A stretch of 34,293 bases of DNA, taken from the NCBI GenBank assembly GCA_048213135.1, contig PS015165.1, forward strand, positions 22,970 through 57,262, in the 5' to 3' direction. Origin of the DNA: Reclinomonas americana ATCC 50394. Taxonomy: Eukaryota > Jakobida > Jakobea > Jakobida. Below, in pieces: positions 1 through 13,328 of the stretch. The notes below the pieces were generated by a model. It saw only the letters and a list, made by a program, of their open reading frames with translations. It was not told the DNA's origin and searched no databases. Made by a program: the position numbers and the translations under genes. Position 1 is the first letter of the stretch. Each line of letters opens with the position of its first letter.

Positions 1-43
1 GTCATGTGACATCTCTTTACCTTTACGTCTGACCGCTCTCTCT

Positions 44-75
<32 letters not shown>
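1..75. repeat. Inverted copy of 1670-1752 (contig overlap)
   Basis: Window bases 3-22 (catgtgacatctctttacct) and the following tgaccg(CT)n tract recur, reverse-complemented, at about 1670-1750, with a few small indels. Both copies lie inside the same intron of the WD40/EF-hand gene. This is what an unmerged overlap between two contig ends would look like if one contig had been placed backwards. Confidence 0.8.
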
Positions 76-221
76 CCCATCTCTCTGTCTTTCTCTCTCC
101 TTCCTACCTCCTCCATTACTCCCCCCCTCTCGCACTCACTCCTCCATTCTCTCCCTCCCTCCCCTCCCTCCCTTCCTCCCTCCTCTCTCCTCTCTCCTCC
201 CTCCCTCCCTCCCCCGCGCAG

Positions 222-1075
222 ATCGCAGCAAGATCTCCTGTCACTGGCCTTCTGTCCGCCGTACTTGATTGTCGGCGGCACAGACACGGGTGCACTGGTG
301 CTGTTCAACTTCAACTCGTCGACACGCGTCGGCGAGATCCAGGTGCTCGAGAGTGGCTCCGACAGCGGAGAAGCTGCGGGCGCGGCCAGCTACATTGAGA
401 AGGTGAGCCGGCGCGCAAATTGCCTTTTTTCCTTTGAAGAAGTACTCACCCCCTCGTGCAGATCGTCTCCCTTCCCAAGAAAGACGGCCTTGTGGCCTGC
501 GGCTGCGGCGACGGCACACTCCGTTTCTTCCTCCTCCGCGAGACGCGCCAGGTGGGCGTAATCCAGGCCTCGTACCGCCTGAACAACCCGATCACTGCGC
601 TGTTTGTGACGGCCGATAACGATGTGCTGGTCACTGGTGACGCTCTCGGCTACATTCGTCTGTGGAACATTACGGGCGTGCCGCCGGGTGCCGGTCTGGT
701 CACCGAGGACATGGTCGTGTGCACCTTGTCGTTCCGCGCTCACGAGTCGATCATCACCAGGTATGGGGAAAAGAACGTCTTGCTTCACACCTCCCTCGCA
801 CTCACTCCACTCCCAGCTGCGCGTACGAGCCGTCCACGCACATTATCGCCACGGGTAGCTCTGACTGCACGGCGCGCATCTTCCTCGACAATGGCATGAG
901 CGCGGGTCTGCTCGGCGCCGACAAGTGGCGAATCAATGACCGCAAGACATTCCGCAAACTGCGTGTCCCCGAGATTCAACAGGAGCAGGAGTCGGAGAAC
1001 CGTCAGCGCATGGTCCAATTCCTGCGCAGCCGGGCCGAGGAGCAGTTGACTGTGCTGGAACGACGCAGTTCAATT
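222..1075 (+). CDS. WD40/EF-hand protein (WDR49/WDY-like), 3' part on an inverted contig
   Basis: Three exons: 222-402, 462-760 and 817-1075, joined in phase (GT-AG introns of 59 and 56 nt). They encode WD40 blades, for example LIVGGTDTGALVLFNFN, GYIRLWNITG and HIIATGSSDCTARIF. A basic/acidic C-terminal stretch follows (WRINDRKTFRKLRV, then a Glu/Gln/Arg-rich helix) and is cut by the gap at 1076. This matches the C-terminal half of the WDR49/WDR64/WDY family, which pairs EF-hands with a long array of WD repeats. The exon at 222 needs two upstream bases. The minus-strand exon ending at 1769 supplies exactly CA, giving a Gln codon and a continuous WD array. I therefore read this as the continuation of the gene at 1769-6354, present here in the wrong orientation. 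The stop codon is not in the window. Confidence 0.8.
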
Positions 1076-1655
1076 NNNNNNNNNNNNNNNNNNNNNNNNN
1101 NNNNNNNNNNNNNNNNNNNNNNNNNNNNNNNNNNNNNNNNNNNNNNNNNNNNNNNNNNNNNNNNNNNNNNNNNNNNNNNNNNNNNNNNNNNNNNNNNNNN
1201 NNNNNNNNNNNNNNNNNNNNNNNNNNNNNNNNNNNNNNNNNNNNNNNNNNNNNNNNNNNNNNNNNNNNNNNNNNNNNNNNNNNNNNNNNNNNNNNNNNNN
1301 NNNNNNNNNNNNNNNNNNNNNNNNNNNNNNNNNNNNNNNNNNNNNNNNNNNNNNNNNNNNNNNNNNNNNNNNNNNNNNNNNNNNNNNNNNNNNNNNNNNN
1401 NNNNNNNNNNNNNNNNNNNNNNNNNNNNNNNNNNNNNNNNNNNNNNNNNNNNNNNNNNNNNNNNNNNNNNNNNNNNNNNNNNNNNNNNNNNNNNNNNNNN
1501 NNNNNNNNNNNNNNNNNNNNNNNNNNNNNNNNNNNNNNNNNNNNNNNNNNNNNNNNNNNNNNNNNNNNNNNNNNNNNNNNNNNNNNNNNNNNNNNNNNNN
1601 NNNNNNNNNNNNNNNNNNNNNNNNNNNNNNNNNNNNNNNNNNNNNNNNNNNNNNN
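1076..1655. other. Assembly gap (580 N)
   Basis: The run of N separates coding sequence at 1075 (plus strand) from a GA-rich intron at 1656. The flanks are not neighbours in any sensible gene model. The 3' end of the WD40/EF-hand gene is missing. Confidence 0.95.
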
Positions 1656-1680
1656 AGAGAGAGAAGAAGAGAGAGAGGAG

Positions 1681-1719
<39 letters not shown>

Positions 1720-1768
1720 CGGTCAGCAAGGTAAAGAGATGTCACATGCAAGTGGACTAACGACGCAC

Positions 1769-6354
<4,586 letters not shown>

Positions 6355-7133
6355 GTGCAGCTTGTCAATCGCAACAACAGCACTCAAAAGAGTGGTGTGT
6401 TATATGAGCTGAATCGCGTGTTGGTAAGTGCCCCCCCTTCGTGCTCGTCTTCAGTGTCTCTCTCTCTTTATCTGATTATGTGCAGTGATTGCACAGTGTG
6501 AGACAAGAGAAGAGAGCGGGATGCACGCTCTTTCTGTGCGAGTGTGTGTTTCTTTGAGTTAATTGAGTGAGTGAAACGGCCGAATCGTGCTGACTCATCG
6601 CAATATTGCATTGGTTTGTCCAGGCCGGGAAAGTTGTAGTACGAGCTTGAATGCACATTTCTTGGCTGTGCACACACAATCGACAAAGAGCAACGAGTAG
6701 AACCACTGGCAACCGCAATTGTGTGTTGAGGGCTGTCAGATATAAATCGATTCATGTCCGGATTGGCGTTTTATCGAGTTGTGCATCGCCAGCAACTCAT
6801 TCGCCAACAGCATCAACACCACCCTTGTTGTCAGGGATATTGCCTCTTGCCCCGACACAGGCAAGCTGTTTCGAGCACTGCCTCATCTGAATAAACATTA
6901 CCCCTATGATTGCAAGCACAACAAAACGAGAGCAGACCTTGACATAGAGTCTGGAAAGAGATCAGCTGCGGGCCTCCAAAGTGGCGGCGCCGACACAAAC
7001 GAAAGAAGTCTCCCACCCGAACAAGCATTTCTCCAAGCCCGTCGACATGCACCACTACATTCTGGGCACATCGACGACATCGGGGGTCTCTAATAACACA
7101 GAAGCGCGTGCACACACATGCACACACAGAGAG
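6355..7133. other. Intergenic; unresolved coding potential
   Basis: This 780-nt stretch lies between the start of the WD40/EF-hand gene and the TMEM14 stop. I could not build a convincing gene. On the minus strand, an ATG at about 7052 opens a 16-codon exon followed by a |GTTTGT donor, a CTGAT branch-like site and a TTTCCAG acceptor. On the plus strand, about 6958-7080 has GC-rich third positions and acceptor-like sites. The two readings exclude each other and neither protein is recognisable. Confidence 0.4.
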
Positions 7134-8230
7134 TTAGCGATTCGGGCGCCACTCGTACGCCTTGTATGCATTGTAGCCGCCGGCCGCCACTCCGAGCACT
7201 GTAGATACGCATGGATCAGAATGAGAGAGGGAGAGGAACAGAGATGAGGATGAGGAGGATGAGGAGGGTGAGGAGGATGAGGAGGAGGAGAAAGAAGAGA
7301 AGAAGAAGGAGAGGAAGAACAAGAAGGACAAGAAAAAGAAGAAGAAAGAGGAAGAGGAAGAGAAAGAGGGGAGGAGAAGGAGGAGAAGGAGAAGGAGAAC
7401 AAGAAGAAGAACAAGAACAAGAACAAGAACAAGAAGAAGAAGAAGAAGAGATGGAGGAGGAGATCAAGGAGGAGGAGGATGAGGAGGAAGAGAACAAGAA
7501 GAAGAAGAAGAGGAGGAAGAAGAAGAAGGAAGAAGAAGAAGAAGAAGGAAGAGGAGGAGAGGAGGAGGAGGAGGAGAAGAAGAACAAGAACAAGAACAAG
7601 AACAAGGAGAAGATGAACAAGAAGACGAGCAAGAAGAGCAAGCAAGAACAAGGGGAGGAGCAGAAGAACAAGAACAGGAACAGGAAGGAGGAGGAGAAGA
7701 AGAAGAAGAAGAAGAATGGGAAGAAGAAGAAGGAGAAGAACGAGAAGAAGAAGAATGGGAAGAAGGAGAAGGAAAAGAAGAGCAAGAAGAAGAGCTGAGA
7801 CAGAGAAGAGTGACGCAACGAGTAAGAGGCAGCATCGCCCGTCGCCTCGCCACCGCTGCCACCAAGGCCACAGAGGCCACAGTGGCCGCAGAGTGTCCCT
7901 CAAAGTCCTTGCCATCCTTGATCAAGTAGCTGTGCGCACATCGGAGTCAGATAATGCAATGCACCTCATCTCTTGTCACACACTCACTCACTCACCCTGC
8001 AAGACCATACGCGCCACCAATCGCCAGTCCGCCAGCCAGAGAAGGCTTGCTGCCTTTGCGCACAAAACCCGCAATGCCACCAGCTGCAGTCTGCAGAAGA
8101 CAAAGAAGAGAGAGAGAGAGAGTGTGTGTATGTGCGTGTGTGTTAGCCCTCCCTGTCCTTCTCATGCTCAGGGCATGCACACATTCACACACACCAGCGC
8201 AGCCATAGTGAATGCCACATGTGAGCTCAT
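7134..8230 (-). CDS. TMEM14-family small membrane protein
   Basis: Four exons: 8195-8230, 7996-8090, 7820-7929 and 7134-7198. Phases agree throughout, giving 101 residues plus a TAA stop. The ATG at 8230 has an in-frame TGA five codons upstream. The family signature is AAGGIAGFVRKGSKPSLAGG, matching the TMEM14 pattern of a Gly-rich first helix, a Lys-Gly-Ser turn and Pro-Ser-Leu. Later hydrophobic stretches (TVASVALVAAVA and LLGVAAGGYNAY) are two further helices. Length is normal for the family (about 100-115). Animal TMEM14C sits in the mitochondrial inner membrane and is needed for heme synthesis; plant relatives are plastid fatty-acid exporters. Which role applies here is unknown. The third intron uses the unusual |GTTGCGT donor and holds a 590-nt purine array. 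Confidence 0.85.
7211..7798. repeat. Purine-only (GAA/GAG/AAC) array in the TMEM14 intron
   Basis: Nearly 590 nt of plus-strand GAGGAG, GAAGAAGAA and CAAGAACAAGAA with very few pyrimidines. It fills almost the whole intron 7199-7819, so the transcribed RNA is polypyrimidine. The Glu/Lys-rich open frame on the plus strand is a by-product of the repeat, not a gene. Confidence 0.92.
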
Positions 8231-8315
8231 TCTCCGATCGAGTCAACAACAAAACGCGATCTTCTGATAGGACTTTGCATACGTTTTTCCTTCCAATCCC
8301 TCTACATTCTCATCA

Positions 8316-11083
8316 TCACCACATGAAGCGACCCAGATGCCCACCAGCACCCACAAACGGTCTGGCCACGAACGCGTACAACAGCAAGGCCGTCACTGCT
8401 GCATTGGCAATGGCCGTCAGTGCCCATCCGATGTTGGTCAGCTGCACCTGCGATGTTGCCGCCCACTGCGACGTTGGCTGCAGAGGAATGAGCGAAATGC
8501 TCTTGGGGTGAAGGAGAACAGGGCGCAGACTCACCGAGGAGGAGGAGGATGTTGGTCGTCGCGTCGGTGCGCCACCGTGCAGCAGGAAGAGCAGGGAGAC
8601 GGGCACGGCGCAGTAGCGGAACTCGAGCACCGGGGATGGTACCAGCACGAGAGCGGTGCACAGAGCCCAGGCGACAAAGCGCAGAACTTCGCGCATGGTC
8701 CACGTGAGGTTGCCCGAGGCTGTGCGTGGGAATGAGTGACAGCAATGAGACCGACTTTCGTGCCAGCAACAGACTCACCAAACCACAGCACCACCAACGC
8801 CGCCGCCGTGTATCCCAGCGGACATGCTACCACGCGCATGGTGAACGATTGCGACAGCACATTCTTCCACAGGTAGAATGGGAAGTGGCGATTGTCGGCC
8901 ACAAGGAACGGGTGCACCACACTGCGGCATGGCAAAGACGTTAGCAAAAGTGAAGAGGCGTGGAACGATGCCGTCCAACGCAACGTAAACCGCCAGGCGA
9001 ACACGACAAAAGCAGTGTAGATGCCGAGAACGACGAGCCAGTGCCGCCGCACGAATGTCAGCGCAAAGACGACAAACGATCGCACTGCGGTGGGGATTAA
9101 TTCAGCAGCAAGGGACAGAAGGGAGCACGGGCCAGACAGTAGCGAGAGCGCAAAGGAAGATGAGAGAGAGAGAGAGAGAGAGAGCCGTCGCGGCTCCACA
9201 AGAACAGACTGCGACGCGAATGCGGGTGCAGCAAAGGAAGATGCAAGAGAGAGATGTTGCAGAAGCGGAGAGACGGACTGCGACACGAACGGAGAGGGAA
9301 ACGGACATGCGTCGCAGGGGAGTACGGGGGGGCTGAAAGGATCAAGCGAGAAAAACGAAGCGATCGCGAGCGAAGATGAGAGAGACGTATCAGACAGACT
9401 GCGAGGCGCGTGAAGAGAGAAACAGTCATCCGTCGCACGGGGAGCACGGAGCGGCTGTAAGACTTATCAGACAGGTGCGGATGCACGAAGCAATGGCAAA
9501 CGTAGATGAGAGAGAAACGAGAGAAGCATCGCCGGACAAGAGAAATGATACGCAACCCACACCACCACCACAGGAACGGAAGGAAAGCAGAGCGAGACAT
9601 CACGTGCCACAAAGCAGTCTGCTACTCAACAATTACTCACCATTCGTCAACACTATCAGCGCACACGAAGCCCCGAGGAACGCCGCACAGTAGCCAAGCT
9701 GCGCGAGATGAATGCCGACAGTGTGATTGTCACGATCGCCTGCAGTCGACAAAGTAAGCGTCGTGCAGCGACCACTCTTTTCCTCTTGCGCCACCCACCC
9801 AACGCCAATCCCCCGTTGATGACCACGAACGCGACAAAGAGGACGGCCAACAATGCTGCCGCCCAGTGCCGCCTCACAATCGAGACCCAGTTGCGCGGCT
9901 GCAGCAAGTAGCGCAACAGTCTCCAATATCGCGCCCGCTCGTTGTGCCTCACCGAGGCACTTGGCGGCGAAGCGAGCACCGCAGACGCGCCACCAGGCGA
10001 CTCAATGGCAACGTGATCCACTGTAGCAGCAGCAGCAGGAGCGATCAGATGTCACGAACGCGTTGTGCATTGCCAAGACACACGCACCCGTTTCCCTCAA
10101 CGTCGCCATGAACCACTCAATCTCCGCCAGCAGCGTGGCGTACAGCACCCAGATGATGTTGTTCTGTCGAAACAGCACGGCGAGCAGCCCAAACTGCATG
10201 CACATCCGTCAGCTTCCACGTCACGCCGGCGCGCACACGAAGCTGCAGCTCACCACCAGCACTTGTTGCTGCTTCTGCTGGTGCTGCTGTCGTGCATGCA
10301 ACGACGCGCGCACGGTCAGCAGCACAAAGAAGATGCCACCCGGGTCGGTGTAGTACAACGCCGTGAAGAAGGCGATGATCGGATGCACGGCCACCGCCAG
10401 TGCTCTCCACGTGATCCACGGAGCGACGAATGATCGGTTCTTCTCCACCGCCTCAGAATCGTCGGCCTCCTCGACAGCCTCGCTCTCCTCTTGCTCCGAC
10501 AACAGCGAGAGCGCCACCTCAAAGATGCCCCACACAAACAGCACATTGACACTGCGCTCGTGTCAGCAACGAGAGGCACGCGCTCGACAACAACCATTGC
10601 AAGAAGGTTCTAACCATCGCAGTACTTGCGGTGAGCACGAGTAGACCATCACACTTGGAGGCAGCTCGAGTGCAGAGCCCATGCCCAGTGCCTGTGTGAC
10701 GCGATACACAGTGCTGTACACAAGGCCGGCGATGTAGCTGTAACACACGAGCGAGTGAGCGAGTGAATCACTCTGTCTGTTGATTGTTCTTCCGCAACAG
10801 TCCAGGTGGCGTGGTGATCTTCGGGTCCCACTCATTCCACTCGCCTCGACAGTATCGCTGTGTCTGTGGCACGTGAAAGATCTCATCCTGCATGTGCACA
10901 GACACACACAAGTCAGCCTTCGCTTATCAATCTGCTTCTTCACCGCTCGCTTTCGTTCACCATGTAAGAATCCGGAAGTGTGACACACACAATGTGGTGC
11001 ACGCAGGTGAGGGCGCCTAGTAGTGCCACTCGTGTGCATAGGAGCGACCACCAGGTCCACCGAGAGTCTCGGCGCTGTGACAT
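8316..11083 (-). CDS. ALG10: ALG10: dolichyl-P-Glc alpha-1,2-glucosyltransferase
   Basis: Eleven exons: 10961-11083, 10799-10887, 10615-10737, 10254-10551, 10088-10193, 9799-10020, 9641-9739, 8985-9084, 8779-8921, 8535-8719, 8316-8477. They total 1650 nt, 549 residues plus stop, all in phase. ALG10/DIE2 adds the third, terminal glucose to Glc2Man9GlcNAc2-PP-dolichol in the ER lumen, completing the glycan donor for oligosaccharyltransferase. Family motifs appear in the right order: [16 protein letters not shown] (catalytic first loop), [62 protein letters not shown] and the terminal RFMW. Multiple membrane helices are evident. It is about 75 residues longer than the human protein because of an acidic loop ([16 protein letters not shown]) and a Ser-rich loop near the C-terminus. 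The start is 117 nt from the stop of the upstream gene. Donors at 10798 and 8984 are |GTTGCG. Confidence 0.95.
9130..9640. other. Long ALG10 intron, low-complexity
   Basis: The intron at 9085-9640 is the largest in ALG10 (556 nt). It contains a short (GA)n at about 9163-9184 and repeated GCAAAGGAAGATG...AGAGAG phrases (near 9150, 9231 and 9372), suggesting a decayed tandem repeat. I see no coding or RNA gene in it. Confidence 0.6.
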
Positions 11084-11200
11084 CTTGATGCAACGATGTC
11101 CTGCAAGTTCGTTTTTACCGCGTGACGTCGACCTGTGAGGGAGTACGACAAGGACTGAAGCTGCTGCAGCTCATTAATAGTGTTGATTGTGTATTCCCAC
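11084..11200 (-). promoter_or_regulatory. Short spacer holding the ALG10 promoter and the upstream gene's 3' end
   Basis: Only 117 nt separate the TGA of the upstream gene (11201-11203) from the ALG10 ATG. No TATA-like element is obvious. Both the terminator of one gene and the promoter of the next must fit here or overlap the genes. Confidence 0.4.
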
Positions 11201-13264
11201 TCAGCTCGCTCCACTATCAGCAACCACTGCTGCATCGGCTGCCAATTCAGCAGCCTCCGCAGGCGGGGCGGCAAGGACTTCGTGCTCCACGGCAGCGGCC
11301 ACTTCTTCCTCAACAGCAGCGATCACTTCTTGCTCCACGGCAGCACCTACTTCTTGCTCAGCAGCAGCAACCACTTCTTGCTCCACGGCAACGGCAACCG
11401 CTTCTTGCTCCACAGCTGGTACCACTTCTTCCTCCACAGCAGCGATCGCTTCTTGCTCCACGGCAGCGGCAACAACTTGCTCCACGGCAGCACCTACTTC
11501 TTGTTCCACAGCTGGGACCACTTCGTGCTCCACGGCAGCGACGATATCACGACCGCCCTCATCATCATCCACGTCCTCCACGGCAATCTCCTCCGCAATC
11601 ACATCCTCCTCGGCGTCGCCATCACCGCTGACAGCGCGCTCGAGCTCAACCACCCCCACCGCTTCCGCCTCCGCCGCTCGCATCACGGCCGCCATGGCCA
11701 CAGCATCGACTGGCGGCGTGAATGCCGGCTCGATCTCCTCCTGTGCCAGGTCCTCCTCCACCTCGGCCAGTGTGGAGTTGTCGGTTCCGTTCTCGCTCGA
11801 GGCGACAGCGGCGGCGGCGGCAGCGAGTTGCGGCAACAGCGAACCCATGGCCGACGAGCCATCCCAGCTGATGGGCCACGACGACGGAAGCGCAGATCGC
11901 GGCGCCGCGTGATGCGACGAGGTGGCAGTCGTCGTTGTGGTGGTGCTGGTCGCAGTGGTGGCAGCAGTCGCGGCGGCAGTTGCCGCTGCAGCCATGGTGG
12001 CGGCGGCGGTCCGTGCTGCCGAGGTCGGCGAGAACGACATTACACTCCAGCTGTCCGACGAGTACGAATCAATGTCTTCCATGTCGTCGCCACCGGTGCT
12101 TCCACGTCGCGCGAGCGGTCGCGGTGGCAGGAGTGGTTGGAGACGGAGTGCACTCGGCGAGGCGTGTGGAGACCCAGTTGATCGTGTCGTTGTGGTCGTC
12201 GTGGTCGTTGTGCTGCTACCTCCGTTGCTGCTGGTCGTGGTGGTGGTGGTTGACGTGGTCGTGGGAGCGGTGGCGACAGCTGCCGAGGACACTCCAATCA
12301 CCGTCTCCAGAGTCTGGTGCGCCTCTGGTGCGGCTGCTGCGGCTGCCGATGGCTGCTGGTACAGCTCGTCAAAGTCGTCCGAGGTGGCGGCCGCAATATG
12401 CATGCGAGGAAGAAATGGCGGCAACCTGCGACGGCACAAAAGTCAGTCGACCGGCCAACATTGTCAGCACTTCTCCCCTTTAAGACGCACGCTGCCATGG
12501 ACGGACTGAGTGCCGCTGCTGCAGATCGCGGTGACTGACGCAGCGGTGGCGACGAGTGCTGCACAGGCTCCCAGCGGATACGCTGCTGCGGCCGCGGCGG
12601 TGGCTGCGCCTCCACCGAGGCTAGTGAAGGCCACGAATCGAGTGCCAGTGCGTCGGCCAGCAGTCGCTCTGCCGTGGAGCCACTGCCGCCGGCAGCGACT
12701 GGCGACGACAGCTGGCACTGCATCTTCAGTGCTTCGGAGGTCTGGCAGTGAGCGGCCATGCGGCAGCCAGGTGATCCTTCCAGGGTGTTGAAACAGCATG
12801 TCCACTGCGCGGGGCGACGGGTGAGACAGGAAGAGAAAGAACTGGGAGAGCGAGAGCGATCCACGCACGTGCTGCAGGGTGGCCGACAGAGGTAGAGAGG
12901 AAGCATGAAAAGAGAGCAGAGTTAGCAGGCATGTTGAGGCATCAGTTTCCAGAAAAGAGACACTCACCCCCTGCGACACACAAGCAGTCAGTCAGCCAGC
13001 ACGATGCGTGGATCACGAAGAGGAAAATCACAAACCATAACAAACTAATTCACGAGGAGGAAACACCAGCATTGCGATTAGTGAATGACAAACAACGGGG
13101 ACGAAAGAATGACGTGAACGCACATCCTGTGCAAAATAAAAAATCAGCATCCACACACCAGCTGCAGACGAACACAACACAACGAAACTCCAGAGTGGAA
13201 TCGGCAACCGTGTCGGTGATTCGCGCGCGCCGATGTCCACTTGCGACAGCGCAAGCACTGCCAT
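11201..13264 (-). CDS. Unknown protein: putative TM N-terminus, acidic octapeptide-repeat tail
   Basis: Proposed exons: 13046-13264, 12869-12970, 12491-12804 and 11201-12425 (619 residues, in phase). The last two exons are well supported. Their join uses donor |GTGCGT, a CTGAC branch-like site and a CGTCGCAG acceptor, and the last exon is a 408-codon open frame ending in TGA. The first two exons rest on phase alone. They would give two hydrophobic segments (LWSFVVLCSSAAGVWMLIFY and a weaker one after it). The last exon has Ala-, Thr- and Ser-rich low-complexity blocks, then Asp/Glu-rich sequence, then about ten copies of an octapeptide near VEQEVVAA. No domain is recognised. An alternative start is the ATG at 12759, removing the membrane part. 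Confidence 0.5.
11285..11545 (-). repeat. 24-bp coding minisatellite (octapeptide repeat)
   Basis: Plus-strand phrases CTTCTTGCTCCACGGCAGC and relatives recur about every 24 or 48 nt. On the coding strand each 24 nt encodes one VEQEVxAA-like octapeptide. Variation is mainly at codon positions that keep the V-E-x-E-V pattern. Confidence 0.8.
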
Positions 13265-13328
13265 TCCTGCCACAAATAAACTAGATTCAGCACACATATG
13301 TCGCAACGTTGCGCGCAAGGACATCGAA

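Noticed and set aside
6385-6387. TTG at 6387 as start of the WD40/EF-hand gene
   Set aside because: A normal ATG follows in frame at 6354, and the upstream frame is closed by TAA at 6402.
7211-7798. 195-residue Glu/Lys-rich frame on the plus strand and Leu/Ser-rich frames on the minus strand
   Set aside because: They only translate a purine array that lies inside the TMEM14 intron, which is fixed by in-phase exons on both sides.
11180-12509. Several long plus-strand frames (up to 333 residues)
   Set aside because: They are shadows of the minus-strand 408-codon exon. The minus frame has acidic repeats, better codon use and a supported splice junction.
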